64,000 bases of DNA from Sulfitobacter marinus (GTDB lineage Bacteria > Pseudomonadota > Alphaproteobacteria > Rhodobacterales > Rhodobacteraceae): contig NZ_FPAJ01000002.1 in assembly GCF_900116285.1 (NCBI RefSeq), positions 372,001 through 436,000 of the forward strand, written 5' to 3'. Shown one piece after another: positions 7,339 to 17,222 of the stretch. How positions within the stretch are numbered: the stretch's first letter is position 1; every line of letters starts with the position of its first letter. The position numbers and the translations under genes are program-made. The notes beneath the pieces are model-generated. The model saw nothing but the letters and a program-made list of their open reading frames with translations, was not told where the DNA came from and did not search any database.

Positions 7339-9159
7339 CTAGTCTTCCATCGCTTCCAATTCATCGATGAAGCCTGAGATCATCGCCAGACCCTTGTCCC
7401 AGAACGCCGGATTCGATGCATCCAACCCAAACGGTGCCAGCAGCTCTTTGTGATGCTTCGACCCACCGGCTTTCAGCATATCAAAATACTTGTCTTCAAA
7501 GCCCGGCTTGCCTTCGGCATAAACGGCATAAAGCGCGTTCACCAACCCGTCGCCAAAGGCATAGGCATAGACGTAGAAGGGCGAATGAACGAAATGGGGG
7601 ATATAGGCCCAAAAGGTCTCATACCCGTCCATAAACTCGAACGCGGGCCCAAGGCTTTCGGCTTGCACTGACATCCACAGCGCGTTGATGTCATCGGGGG
7701 TCAGTTCCCCGCCACGCCGCGCATCATGCAGCTTGCATTCAAAGTCATAGAACGCGATCTGGCGGACGACCGTGTTGATCATATCCTCGACCTTACCCGC
7801 CAGCAAAACTTTGCGCTCGCACTTGGTCTTGGCGTTGTCCAGCATCTTGCGGAAGGTCAGCATCTCGCCAAACACAGATGCCGTTTCCGCCAGGGTCAAC
7901 GGCGTGGACGACAGCATTTCGCCCTGACCGGCAGCCAGAACCTGATGCACACCGTGGCCCAGTTCATGCGCCAGTGTCATCACGTCGCGCGGTTTGCCAA
8001 GATAATTCAGCATCACATAGGGATGCACATTGGTCACCGTCGGGTGGGCAAAGGCACCGGGCGCTTTGCCCGGTTTTACACCCGCATCGATCCAGCCATC
8101 GGTAAAGAATGGTTTGGCGATTTCGCCCATGCGTGGATCAAATGCATTATAGGCATCCATCACCATGCTCTGGGCTTGGTCCCAGTCCACGGTTTTGGGG
8201 TCTTCCATAGGCAGCGGCGCGTTGCGGTCCCAGACCTGCATCACGTCCAGCCCCAACCATTTACGCTTCAGCTCATAATAGCGGTGGCTCAGCTTCGGGT
8301 AGGCTTTGACCACAGCATTGCGCAGGGCCTCGACAACCTCGGGCTCCACGTCGTTGCTCAGGTGGCGGCCGGTTTGCGGGGTCGGCATGCCGCGCCAGCG
8401 GTCGATGACCTCTTTTTCCTTGGCTTGGGTGTTGTGAACCCGTGCAAAGGTTTTGATATTGCTTTGGAACACATCGGCCAGCTCACGCGCAGCGGCTTCG
8501 CGAATTTCCCGGCCGGGATCGGTCAGCAGGTTCAGTACCCCTTCGATGTTCAGCGGCTCGCCATCGACCTCGAATTCCAGACCCGCGATGGTTTCATCAA
8601 ACAGGCGTTCCCATGCGTCCCCAACGACACCCAGATCATGCAGGAACTTCTCCAGCTCGTCGCTCAGCTGGTGATCCTTCATGGCGCGGATGCGGTCAAA
8701 CACGGGTTTATAGCGCGCAAGATCAGCGTTCTGGGCCAAGAGCTTGCCCAGATGGTCGTCTTCAAGGCGGTTCAGTTCCAACGTGAAAAACACCAGTGGT
8801 GTGGTGAAATTCGTGATGCTTTCCTGCATGTCGGACATGAATTTGGCCCGGGCCGCATCGGTGGTGAGTTGATAATAGCGCAGGCCCGCAAAGGACATGA
8901 TGCGCCCGGCAATCTGATTGATTTTTTCATTGCGCAGCACGCAGTCCAGAAAACCAGCGGCGTCCAGGTCTGCCAGCTTACCTTCGTAATCCGCGGCAAA
9001 GCTCCGGCAGGCCTCCTCCAGCCAGTCCAGATCGCGCTTTAGTTCGGGCGCGTTTTCACCGGTATACAGATCATCAAGATTCCATTCGGGCAGATCCCCG
9101 AAAGGAGAGGTGCCAGCACCGGCATTTGCATCACGGACGGGGAAGGGGAGTTGGAACAT
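7339..9159 (-). CDS. pepF: Oligoendopeptidase F (M3 family)
   Basis: 606 residues. A cytoplasmic zinc metallopeptidase of family M3 that trims oligopeptides. The zinc site is LAHELGHGVHQ (HEXXH) with a downstream Glu in the TASVFGE block, and the protein has the length of PepF proteins. Two ATGs stand in tandem at 9162 and 9159; GAGG lies 3 bases before the first and 6 before the second, so I prefer 9159 (start MFQLPFPVRD). An upstream open extension of 14 codons is unlikely. Transcribed alone; it converges with the TraR-type gene at the terminator at 7234. Confidence 0.92.
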   Translation of the reverse strand: MFQLPFPVRDANAGAGTSPFGDLPEWNLDDLYTGENAPELKRDLDWLEEACRSFAADYEGKLADLDAAGFLDCVLRNEKINQIAGRIMSFAGLRYYQLTTDAARAKFMSDMQESITNFTTPLVFFTLELNRLEDDHLGKLLAQNADLARYKPVFDRIRAMKDHQLSDELEKFLHDLGVVGDAWERLFDETIAGLEFEVDGEPLNIEGVLNLLTDPGREIREAAARELADVFQSNIKTFARVHNTQAKEKEVIDRWRGMPTPQTGRHLSNDVEPEVVEALRNAVVKAYPKLSHRYYELKRKWLGLDVMQVWDRNAPLPMEDPKTVDWDQAQSMVMDAYNAFDPRMGEIAKPFFTDGWIDAGVKPGKAPGAFAHPTVTNVHPYVMLNYLGKPRDVMTLAHELGHGVHQVLAAGQGEMLSSTPLTLAETASVFGEMLTFRKMLDNAKTKCERKVLLAGKVEDMINTVVRQIAFYDFECKLHDARRGGELTPDDINALWMSVQAESLGPAFEFMDGYETFWAYIPHFVHSPFYVYAYAFGDGLVNALYAVYAEGKPGFEDKYFDMLKAGGSKHHKELLAPFGLDASNPAFWDKGLAMISGFIDELEAMED

Positions 9160-9231
9160 CATATACCTCTTTTTAACGTCTAAAGTACCTAGGCGCGCCA
9201 CCGCGCCAAAGCAAGCGGGCCAGCCGGTCGA

Positions 9232-10830
9232 TTAGCCGTAAATGCGCAATAACTCTTCCAGATCGGCCAATGTGTTGGCTTCTTGCAGGGGTTTATCCTG
9301 TCGCCAGCGCAGCATGCGGGGAAACCGCAGGGCGACACCGGATTTATGGCGCGTGCTGCGCTGGATGCCCTCGAATGCGATTTCAAAGACGTGATGCGGC
9401 GTGACTTTGCGTACGGGGCCGAATTTCTCGAGCGTATTTTTCCGCACCCAAGCCGTGATCTGGCGAAATTCGGCATCGGTCAGCCCGCTATAGGCCTTGG
9501 TAAAGGGGACCAGATCATTGCCATTCCAGACCGCAAAGGTGAAATCGGTGAACAGATTGGCACGGCGACCAGACCCAGATTGGGCATAGATCATCACCGC
9601 ATCAATGGTCAGCGGGTCCAGTTTCCATTTCCACCAATCGCCCTTCTTTCGCCCCGATAAATAAGGGCTATCGGCACGTTTCAGCATCAACCCTTCGGCT
9701 TGGGCCGCCCGGGCATTTGCGCGGATCGCGGCGAGATCATCCCAAGTTGTGAAATCCAGCTGTGGCGACAGGCGCACGGGGGCCTCAGGTGGCAGGTTGA
9801 CACAGGCGTTTTCCAGCAGTGCCCGCCGGGCGGCAAAGGGCGTGTCGCGCATGTCCTGACCTTGCCATTCCAGTAGATCATAGGCGTGCAGCACCACGGG
9901 GGCCTCGGACAGCAGTTTTTTCGGCACGGTTTTGCGGCCAATGCGTGATTGCAGCGCGTTGAAGGACGACGGATTTGGCTGATCTGACGGCCAAACCAAC
10001 AATTCACCGTCCAGCACTGTGCCATCGGGCAGGTAATCCACAGCGCGGGCTAGCTCTGGAAAGCGGTCGGTCATCAACTCTTCGCCCCGGGACCAAACGA
10101 AATACTGGCCATCACGCAGGATCAACTGGCCCCTGATGCCGTCCCATTTCCACTCGGCGCGCCAATCTGCGGTGTCACCAAGGGCGTGGGCTGTGTCCTC
10201 AAGCCCGTAGGCCAGATAAAACGGATAGGGCCGCGAGGCGTCGACTGAGGCATCTTCAGCAATGACCAAAGCGTGCCATGTGGTGTCGTCGGGGTGCCAG
10301 TTTCCCATCAGCCGATGCGCCAGCTCTGCCTCGGGTTTTTGGGTGGCGCGGGCGAGGGCTCGGGTCATCAGCTTTTGACTGATGCCCACCCGAAAACCGC
10401 CTGTAATCAGCTTGTTAAAGATAAACCGCTCTGTCCCGCCAAGTTGTTTCCAAGCCGACAAAACGAAGGCTTTGCGGGTCTCTTCGTCTTGAGTGTAGAC
10501 CTCGCGCAGGGCGGCGATCCATTCGGACAATGTCCGCGTGTCTTGGCTGCTGTTCGGGGGCAGGACAAGCGAGATAGTTTCCGCCAAATCGCCAACGATG
10601 GAATAGCTCTCCTCGAACAGCCACAGCGGGATATTTGCGCGCTCAGCCGCCCATTCGCGCAGTTTGGTTGTCGTGACAGCGCGTTTTGGCCGCCGGCCAG
10701 AGAACAGCGCGATAGTCCACAGCCGATCTGTATCAGGCGCGTCCTGAAAATAGGCGGCAAGGGCCGCGACCTTGACGTTCGTCTTGGTGCTTTGGTCGAT
10801 GGTGTTGAACAGTTGGGCAAATCGCTTCAT
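9232..10830 (-). CDS. ATP-dependent DNA ligase (exonuclease-associated type)
   Basis: 532 residues: an N-terminal DNA-binding domain, the adenylation domain with motif I EWKWDGIRGQ (the Lys forms ligase-AMP) and DGELLVW as motif III, then an OB-fold domain with GWWKWKLDP-like motif V. This is the bacterial LigB/LigC-like group (TIGR04120 type) that travels with a nuclease rather than a Ku protein. The ATG at 10830 overlaps the stop of the upstream exonuclease gene by 4 bases, so they are translationally coupled. Role: probably sealing of a repair intermediate produced by the partner nuclease. The helicase and phosphoesterase that complete this set in many bacteria are not adjacent. Confidence 0.9.
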   Translation of the reverse strand: MKRFAQLFNTIDQSTKTNVKVAALAAYFQDAPDTDRLWTIALFSGRRPKRAVTTTKLREWAAERANIPLWLFEESYSIVGDLAETISLVLPPNSSQDTRTLSEWIAALREVYTQDEETRKAFVLSAWKQLGGTERFIFNKLITGGFRVGISQKLMTRALARATQKPEAELAHRLMGNWHPDDTTWHALVIAEDASVDASRPYPFYLAYGLEDTAHALGDTADWRAEWKWDGIRGQLILRDGQYFVWSRGEELMTDRFPELARAVDYLPDGTVLDGELLVWPSDQPNPSSFNALQSRIGRKTVPKKLLSEAPVVLHAYDLLEWQGQDMRDTPFAARRALLENACVNLPPEAPVRLSPQLDFTTWDDLAAIRANARAAQAEGLMLKRADSPYLSGRKKGDWWKWKLDPLTIDAVMIYAQSGSGRRANLFTDFTFAVWNGNDLVPFTKAYSGLTDAEFRQITAWVRKNTLEKFGPVRKVTPHHVFEIAFEGIQRSTRHKSGVALRFPRMLRWRQDKPLQEANTLADLEELLRIYG

Positions 10831-11840
10831 TCGCTGGCATCCTTGTCCAGACTTTCCCCTTCGAACTGCGTCGGCACGACCTGCGCGTTCCAACCGTTAA
10901 TATTCAAGTATCGGCTGAAGATATCAGTGTAACCATGGGTCACATATATGTTTTCAGCCTCGGTTTCTTTGATCGCTGACAGCAACCCATCCCAGTCCGC
11001 GTGATCCGAGATAACAAAACCACGATCACCCGCGCGCCTGCGCCGTACGCCTCGGATCGCCATCCAGCCACTTGCAAATGCGGTTTCTTGGGGCCCGAAT
11101 TTCTTTGACCACGCGCTGCCCAACGCGGATGGCGGTGCCAATACGATTGCGCCGGGATGGTCCTTGGGCTTCAGGTCCGCATTAGCGATGATTGTATCTG
11201 GCAGGCTGATCCCTTGGTCACGCATGGCCTGATTGGTGTTTTCCGTGGCTGTATGGGTCAGGATAGGGCCAATGTCAGGGTCGAGCATGGTCAGCAACCT
11301 TTGCGCTTTACCCAACGCATACGCGCCTAGAAAAGCGGTTTTCCCTTGGGCTGCACAGTCCGCCCACCAGTCATTGATTTCGGCTGCGATGCTGGCTTGA
11401 TCTGCCCAATGGAACACCGGCAGGCCAAAGGTGCTTTCGGTGATAAAGTGGTGACATTTTATAGGGTTAAACGGCTCTGACAGCCCATCATCAACCACCT
11501 TATAGTCACCCGATGCGACCCAGATCTCGCCGTCTACTTCGACCCTGATTTGTGCCGACCCGGGTACGTGTCCCGCCGGGTGAAACGACACATCGGTGCC
11601 TCCGATCCGCCGTGTTTCGCCATAGGCTATCCCCTCGGCCGTGATGTCGCCCAAGCGGTGGCGCATAACGGGCAGGGCGGCATGGGTGGCAAGATACCGC
11701 CCCATCCCCCATCTTGCATGGTCTGAATGGCCGTGGGTGATCAACGCACGGTCTACGGGCCGCCACGGGTCGATATAGAAATCTCCTGCCGCGCAGTAGA
11801 TTCCGTTTTCGGTAAAGCTAAGGACCGGTTGATTGCTCAT
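10827..11840 (-). CDS. DNA ligase-associated exonuclease (metallo-beta-lactamase fold)
   Basis: 337 residues of the ligase-associated DNA exonuclease family (TIGR04122), related to SNM1/Artemis-type and mRNA 3'-end nucleases. The metal-binding motif is THGHSDHARWG near residue 37, and FASGWMAIRG and SDHADWDGLL are family blocks near the C-terminus. Coupled to the ligase downstream through a 4-base overlap, which points to joint action in DNA repair. The ATG at 11840 gives the family-typical N-terminus MSNQPVLSF; no strong ribosome binding site is visible, so the start is likely but not certain. Confidence 0.9.
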   Translation of the reverse strand: MSNQPVLSFTENGIYCAAGDFYIDPWRPVDRALITHGHSDHARWGMGRYLATHAALPVMRHRLGDITAEGIAYGETRRIGGTDVSFHPAGHVPGSAQIRVEVDGEIWVASGDYKVVDDGLSEPFNPIKCHHFITESTFGLPVFHWADQASIAAEINDWWADCAAQGKTAFLGAYALGKAQRLLTMLDPDIGPILTHTATENTNQAMRDQGISLPDTIIANADLKPKDHPGAIVLAPPSALGSAWSKKFGPQETAFASGWMAIRGVRRRRAGDRGFVISDHADWDGLLSAIKETEAENIYVTHGYTDIFSRYLNINGWNAQVVPTQFEGESLDKDASE

Positions 11841-11962
11841 GTAAGACAGATAGCGGTGTCTTGTGCTTTGAACAGGGGGCATGCGAATGAAACAAGCAGT
11901 GGCTTATCAAATTCATTCCGGATCAGGGTGATAGGTTTAACAGCTCATGCAAAACATGAGTT

Positions 11963-12910
11963 TTAACCTTTTGCATTTCTCAGAAACAGTCGTGCAATGT
12001 CATCTATGGCCGCATCACGCAGGGTGGGCGTTTCCATTAAAATTTCATGCTCGGCCCCCTGAACCAGCTGCAACTGACCGTTTTTCCAACTTTCCATCCG
12101 TTCCTTGATCCGTCCAACATGAACGATCCGCTCGTTCGAGCCCAAAAATGTAATACAAGGCAGGCTGGGGGCCGCGCGGAGCGACAGATGCTTGGTCTCG
12201 GACAGGGCCTCGCGCAGCCAGACATAGCTGGGGCCGCCCAAAGACAGATCTGGATGCGCAATAAGCTGATCACGCATCATATCGTACATGGATTCGTCGG
12301 TGGTAAGCATATTATCGTCAAACGGGGCGTCCGCGACATAAGAGGCTGTTGTCGTGCCCGCTGGCAAACGGTGCCCCTGGCCGATCTTTGGCATCAGATG
12401 CGCCAAAACAGTGGCGATAGGGCGCAGATGCGGGGCCAGACGAATGCCCCACATCGGGGCCGTAAAGGCCGCGGCCTGCACAGCCAATCCTTCCATCACG
12501 GCGCGCAGCCCAATGCAGCCGCCCATTGAATGGGCAAGCAAAAAGAAGGGGCGCGGCAGTTGCAGCGTTCGCGCGGTACGCATCATGGCGGCTACATCTT
12601 TTTGATAGTCGGAAAATGCGTCGACATATCCGATGCGCGGGTCCGGCAGCATACGATCCGCCAGCCCCTGACCGCGCCAGTCAATCGTGATGACAGCCAA
12701 CCCGCGTTTGGTCAGCTCAGTGGCGATTACGCCATATTTTTCAATGTATTCGGTCCTGCCGGGGAACAAGAGGACGGTCCCTCTTGCCCCTTCAGCAGGC
12801 CAATGTGCAATCCGCACGCGCCGACCATCAGACGTCTCTACCCAATGGGCCACACCTGTGTCTGGCCCGGGGTAGATGTCGGTAAATAGCGGTGCGGGCG
12901 TTAGGTTCAT
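11963..12910 (-). CDS. Alpha/beta hydrolase, lysophospholipase-like
   Basis: 315 residues with the alpha/beta-hydrolase nucleophile elbow HSMGG, an oxyanion region in LLFPGRTEYIEKYG and a C-terminal His in the GAEHEIL block, matching the PldB/monoacylglycerol-lipase group. It probably hydrolyses lysophospholipids or other acyl esters in the cytoplasm. Start ATG 12908-12910 shares one base with the stop TGA of the SCP2 gene upstream (TGATG), a classic re-initiation junction, so a link between the lipid-binding protein and this hydrolase is likely. A small hairpin CTCATG-CAAAA-CATGAG lies just behind the stop. Confidence 0.85.
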   Translation of the reverse strand: MNLTPAPLFTDIYPGPDTGVAHWVETSDGRRVRIAHWPAEGARGTVLLFPGRTEYIEKYGVIATELTKRGLAVITIDWRGQGLADRMLPDPRIGYVDAFSDYQKDVAAMMRTARTLQLPRPFFLLAHSMGGCIGLRAVMEGLAVQAAAFTAPMWGIRLAPHLRPIATVLAHLMPKIGQGHRLPAGTTTASYVADAPFDDNMLTTDESMYDMMRDQLIAHPDLSLGGPSYVWLREALSETKHLSLRAAPSLPCITFLGSNERIVHVGRIKERMESWKNGQLQLVQGAEHEILMETPTLRDAAIDDIARLFLRNAKG

Positions 12911-13200
12911 CAAGCCAGTACAGAGGCCAGTTTCATCGCCATACCCATGTCGCCATCAATCTTGAGCTTGCCGCTCATGAAGGCACCGGTGGGGTTGGTA
13001 TCGCCGGAAAGGATCGCTTGAAAGGTTTCAGCGTCGGCGGACAGGGTAACGTCTGCAGGCTCGTCCGCGGCGCGCGCGCCGGCGTCGTCCATCATCACGC
13101 AGCCTTCGCCTTCGATGTCGAATTTTGCTGTCCCGTCAAAATCAGCGCCTGCCAGCTTTTCATTAAGTACGGTTACCGCTTCGTTCACAATATCGCTCAT
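12910..13200 (-). CDS. SCP2 sterol-binding domain protein
   Basis: 96 residues that form one SCP2-like lipid-binding domain; the C-terminal pattern ending in FMSGKLKIDGDMGMAMKLAS is typical. Such proteins hold hydrophobic acyl ligands and have no enzymatic residues. AAGGG stands in front of the ATG at 13200. It is coupled to the lysophospholipase-like gene, which suggests a shared role in lipid or acyl-CoA handling. It is divergent from the TPR gene at 13275. Confidence 0.85.
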   Translation of the reverse strand: MSDIVNEAVTVLNEKLAGADFDGTAKFDIEGEGCVMMDDAGARAADEPADVTLSADAETFQAILSGDTNPTGAFMSGKLKIDGDMGMAMKLASVLA

Positions 13201-13274
13201 AATGGGCCCTTTTTTGTCAAATGGCACCGACACGTCTGGAAAAGTGGCGGCAGCCTGTTACATTTAACATTGTT

Positions 13275-13841
13275 ATGGCCAATCAAATCGTCAACCTCAA
13301 ACATACCGTAGCGGCAATTGGTCTGATGGTGTTGCTTGCTGGTGCATGTTTTGCGCAATCCACAGAAAGTGAAGTGGATTTATTGCTGGACAAACTGCGC
13401 AGCGCCCCCGCTGACGAGGCCGCGAGAATCGACCGGGACATTCAGACGGCATGGCTGCGGTCCGGATCCGCGACCATTGACCTGCTGATCAAGCGAGGAA
13501 GCGATGCGTTGCGCGCCGGGGACACAAAACTGGCGATTGAACATTTCACCGCCCTGACCGACCACGCGCCAGAGTTCGCCGAAGGGTATCACCTGCGGGC
13601 GCAGGCCTATTTTCATGCCGATTTATATGGTCCTGCAATTGATGATCTGGAATCAACTTTGACGTTTAACCCGTTGCAATATTATGCGATTTTCGGGTTG
13701 GGCGCGATCTTGCAAGAATTTGGTAACCTGCGGTCCGCCGCGCAATTGTATCGCCGGGTTTTAGAGATTAACCCTCACCATGAAAATGCGCAAAAGGCGC
13801 TGGACGGGCTTCGGCGCGACGGCATCGGGCGCACAGTTTAA
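13275..13841 (+). CDS. Exported TPR protein
   Basis: 188 residues with an N-terminal signal peptide (hydrophobic about 12-24, probable cleavage after GACFA) and two or three tetratricopeptide repeats (about 75-180), for example the repeat ending FNPLQYYAIFGLGAILQEFG. The Cys in AGAC is close to a lipobox but has Ala at -3, so a signal peptidase I site seems more likely. It probably acts as a periplasmic scaffold; partners are unknown. The helicase gene starts 18 bp downstream, suggesting one transcript. Confidence 0.75.
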   Translation: MANQIVNLKHTVAAIGLMVLLAGACFAQSTESEVDLLLDKLRSAPADEAARIDRDIQTAWLRSGSATIDLLIKRGSDALRAGDTKLAIEHFTALTDHAPEFAEGYHLRAQAYFHADLYGPAIDDLESTLTFNPLQYYAIFGLGAILQEFGNLRSAAQLYRRVLEINPHHENAQKALDGLRRDGIGRTV

Positions 13842-13859
13842 TACGTCGGGAATATTCTG

Positions 13860-16784
13860 GTGACAGGCGAAGGTAGGGTCGTGGCCGTTTTAGGCCCGAC
13901 CAACACGGGCAAAACGACATATGCCATTGAACGGATGCTGGCGCATCGTACGGGGGTGATCGGCCTGCCGCTGCGGCTGCTTGCGCGCGAGGTCTATGAT
14001 CGGATCGTAGCGCTGCGCGGCCCTTCTGTGGTGGCTTTGGTCACGGGCGAGGAACGGATTGTACCGCCCCGCACGCAGTATTGGGTCTGTACCGTCGAGG
14101 CGATGCCCGAAGGCATGGGCGCAGACCTTGTGGCCGTCGATGAAATTCAACTTTGCGCCGATCCCGAGCGCGGCCATGTCTTCACGGACCGTTTGCTTAG
14201 GTCGCGGGGGCTGCATGAGACACTTTTCATGGGCTCTGACACCATGCGCGGGGCCATCGCGGCGCTTGTGCCAAAGGCGCAATTCATCAAGCGTGAGCGA
14301 ATGTCTGAATTGACCTATACTGGTTCGAAAAAAATAAGTAGAATGCGTCCACGCAGTGCAATCGTCGGTTTTTCAGTTGATAATGTATATGCGATAGCCG
14401 AGCTTATTCGCCGCCAGAAGGGTGGGGCGGCGGTTGTTATGGGGGCGCTCAGTCCGCGCACGCGTAACGCGCAAGTCGAGATGTATCAAAACGGTGAGGT
14501 TGATTATCTGGTGGCCACGGATGCCATCGGGATGGGACTAAATCTTGATGTCGATCACGTTGCATTTTCAGCTTTGACGAAATTTGACGGTCGCCGCATG
14601 CGCCCGCTGGCCCCCAACGAACTGGCGCAGATCGCCGGGCGGGCGGGGCGCGGGTTCAAGAGCGGGACATTCGGCGTAACCGGTGATGCTCCTCCGCTGG
14701 AGGATGGCGTGGCCCAAGCCATCATGGATCACAGCTTTACCCCGCAGAACAAGATCAACTGGCGCAACCCGTCGCTGCAATTCGGATCCATTGACCGGCT
14801 GATTAAAACGCTTGAGATGGCACCAGATCACGAACGCCTGTTCAAAGCGCGCGAAGCAGATGATCTAAGGGCGCTTAAAACCCTGGGCGAGGACGCTGAA
14901 ATCATTGCGCGTTGCACGGACGGACCGTCGGTCAAGCTGTTGTGGGATGTTTGCCGGATTCCCGACTTTCGTGGTATAAGCTATGCAGAGCACGCCAGCC
15001 TGCTAGAGGTGATTTTTAACTATCTTCATCAGCGCGGATCTATCCCGGATGACTGGATAGCGCGACATATTCAGCGCATAGATCGAACCGATGGCGATAT
15101 TGATGCGTTGTCCAAGCGACTGGCCTTTATCCGCACATGGACCTATGTCACCCAACGCAAAGGGTGGACGGGTGACGAAAACCATTGGCGAGACGAAGCG
15201 CGTGTCGTAGAAGACAGACTGTCAGACGCGCTGCACGAGCGTTTGACCCAAAGATTTGTAGATCGGCGCACATCCGTGCTTTTGCGCCGACTAGGACAGA
15301 AGGAAGCCATGGTGGCCGAAGTAAACGAGACCGGTGAAGTAACCGTTGAAGGCGAATTTGTAGGCAAGTTGGACGGGTTCCGCTTCCGGCAAGACAAAGG
15401 CGCTGGCGTCGCGGAAGACAAAACGATCAAGACCGCGTCATTGCAGGCTTTGGCTCCGCAATTCCATTTGCGCGCAGACCGTTTTTATAATGCACCCGAT
15501 ACCGAGATTGATTTCACCGAACAAGGTGGCCTGATGTGGGGCAGCGCGGCAGTGGGAAAGCTGGTTGCCGGCCCTGATGCGCTGAAACCCGGGATCGAGG
15601 TTTTCGTTGATGATGTTGCCGGCCCAGAGGTTGCGCAAAAGGTGCAGCGGCGTTTGCAACATTTCATTGATCGCAAGATCGCAGCACTTTTCGAGCCGCT
15701 TGTCGCGTTGTCCAAGGACGAGACGCTGACAGGTCTGGCCCGCGGTTTTGCGTTCCGCATGGTTGAAAACCTTGGGATTATTCCGCGCGCTGATATTGCC
15801 GATGACGTGAAGGCGCTGGATCAAGAGGCACGCGGTGCCCTGCGCAAACACGGCATTCGCTTTGGTCAGTTCACCATCTTCATGCAAGCATTGCTAAAGC
15901 CCGCGCCGACGCGTCTGCGTTTGGTGCTGTGGTCGCTGTCAAAAGGCCTGCAAGAGTTTCCTGAATCGCCCCCACCCGGTTTGGTGACAATCCCCGTTGA
16001 GGCCGGTGCCCCAGCCGGTGCGGATACCATGTCGGGCTACCGTAACGCTGGCACGCGCGCGATCCGCATCGATATGCTTGAGCGGTTGGCAGATATGCTG
16101 CGGTCCGAGGATTCTCGCGGCGGGTTCGAAGCCAAGCCTGACATGCTGTCGATCACCGGTATGACGCTTGAGCAGTTCGCAGCCCTCATGGAAGGGTTGG
16201 GTTATAAGGCCGAAAAGGCGGAGCGTACCAAGGTTAAACCTGTTGATACGGTGATGCCGCATGACGAGTCCCCGTTTGCAGCCGGTACCGATGAAAATGC
16301 GGACAAGCCCGTCATGGATATCGCAGCGGAACAGCCCGCAGGTGGCATCGTCGCTGATCCGGAACCCGCGCAACCGGCTGATATTGTACCTGAAACCGCT
16401 GGAATCATTGACGAAGGCATTGCGCCGATAATCTCGGAAGAGGGCGAAAGTGCGGAGGTGTCTGACCACATCGGCGATACGGCAAAGGGCGAAACGCCGC
16501 AGGGCACAGCGCCTGACGCATCCATTGCCGGGGCCGAGACCGAGGTGTTTTACGTCTTCACCTGGGGCCGTGCGCCCCGCGCCAACCAGAATGCGCGGCG
16601 CGGCGGTGGTGATCGTCCACAAGGTAAGGGAAAACCCGGACCACGTGGGAAAAAAGGTGGCCCGCGCGGTGATAAGGGGGGCAATAAATCGCAAAACTAT
16701 AGTGCGCGCCCGCCCAAAGCTGACAAGCCGATCGATCCAGACAACCCCTTTGCTGCGGCCCTGATGGGGCTCAAGAACAAGTAA
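13860..16784 (+). CDS. SUV3-like superfamily 2 helicase
   Basis: 974 residues. Helicase motifs: GPTNTGKTTY (Walker A), DEIQ (motif II), LVATDAIGMGLNLDVDHVAF and QIAGRAGRG (motif VI). This matches the mitochondrial SUV3/alphaproteobacterial RNA-helicase group, which works in RNA decay. The C-terminal third is unusual: an acidic Pro/Ala/Glu-rich stretch (about 800-900) and then a basic Gly/Lys/Arg-rich tail, likely an RNA-binding disordered region. The start is GTG at 13860, giving MTGEGRVVAVLGPTN; no other start precedes the Walker motif. The S4-domain gene follows with no spacing, so the two RNA-binding proteins are co-expressed. Confidence 0.88.
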   Translation: MTGEGRVVAVLGPTNTGKTTYAIERMLAHRTGVIGLPLRLLAREVYDRIVALRGPSVVALVTGEERIVPPRTQYWVCTVEAMPEGMGADLVAVDEIQLCADPERGHVFTDRLLRSRGLHETLFMGSDTMRGAIAALVPKAQFIKRERMSELTYTGSKKISRMRPRSAIVGFSVDNVYAIAELIRRQKGGAAVVMGALSPRTRNAQVEMYQNGEVDYLVATDAIGMGLNLDVDHVAFSALTKFDGRRMRPLAPNELAQIAGRAGRGFKSGTFGVTGDAPPLEDGVAQAIMDHSFTPQNKINWRNPSLQFGSIDRLIKTLEMAPDHERLFKAREADDLRALKTLGEDAEIIARCTDGPSVKLLWDVCRIPDFRGISYAEHASLLEVIFNYLHQRGSIPDDWIARHIQRIDRTDGDIDALSKRLAFIRTWTYVTQRKGWTGDENHWRDEARVVEDRLSDALHERLTQRFVDRRTSVLLRRLGQKEAMVAEVNETGEVTVEGEFVGKLDGFRFRQDKGAGVAEDKTIKTASLQALAPQFHLRADRFYNAPDTEIDFTEQGGLMWGSAAVGKLVAGPDALKPGIEVFVDDVAGPEVAQKVQRRLQHFIDRKIAALFEPLVALSKDETLTGLARGFAFRMVENLGIIPRADIADDVKALDQEARGALRKHGIRFGQFTIFMQALLKPAPTRLRLVLWSLSKGLQEFPESPPPGLVTIPVEAGAPAGADTMSGYRNAGTRAIRIDMLERLADMLRSEDSRGGFEAKPDMLSITGMTLEQFAALMEGLGYKAEKAERTKVKPVDTVMPHDESPFAAGTDENADKPVMDIAAEQPAGGIVADPEPAQPADIVPETAGIIDEGIAPIISEEGESAEVSDHIGDTAKGETPQGTAPDASIAGAETEVFYVFTWGRAPRANQNARRGGGDRPQGKGKPGPRGKKGGPRGDKGGNKSQNYSARPPKADKPIDPDNPFAAALMGLKNK

Positions 16785-17171
16785 TTGTCGGAAGCGGCCA
16801 CAAAGCTTCGGCTGGATAAATGGCTGTGGCATGCGCGGTTCTTTAAGACACGATCACTGGCGGCGGCACGCGTGCAAGCGGGTGCCGTCCGGGTGAACGG
16901 AAGTGTCGCGCAGAAACGGGCGACAATTATTGTGCCCGGCGACGTTTTGTCCTTTGCGATGGGCGATGACATTCGTGTGATACAGATCGACGGGATTGGC
17001 ACACGGCGTGGGCCAGCCCCCGAGGCTCAGGAACTTTATACCGATCTGTCCCCTCCTGCGCCCAAGTCCGAGAAAAAACAGCCTGAAAATCCAGCTTTTG
17101 AGGGAAAAGGGCGCCCTAGCAAGCGCGATAGGCGTGTGCTTGATCTTTCTCGGGCACGCCATCTTGAATGA
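16785..17171 (+). CDS. S4-domain RNA-binding protein (Hsp15-like)
   Basis: 128 residues with an N-terminal S4 RNA-binding domain (LRLDKWLWHARFFKTRSLA, then AVRVNG) and a basic C-terminal tail with KGRPSKRDRR. This is the Hsp15/YrfH group; the E. coli protein rescues stalled 50S subunits with attached nascent chain. The start is TTG directly behind the helicase stop (TAA TTG), so translation is probably coupled; a later start would cut into the S4 domain. Context links it with RNA quality control. Confidence 0.85.
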   Translation: MSEAATKLRLDKWLWHARFFKTRSLAAARVQAGAVRVNGSVAQKRATIIVPGDVLSFAMGDDIRVIQIDGIGTRRGPAPEAQELYTDLSPPAPKSEKKQPENPAFEGKGRPSKRDRRVLDLSRARHLE

Positions 17172-17222
17172 TGTGCTGTGCTGATTTAGCAATGCGCCAA
17201 ATCCGTTATAAAAGATGACCCT

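Noticed and set aside
7726..9042. 438-codon open frame antisense to pepF
   Set aside because: pepF carries HEXXH and full family length; the antisense frame is a GC-content artefact.
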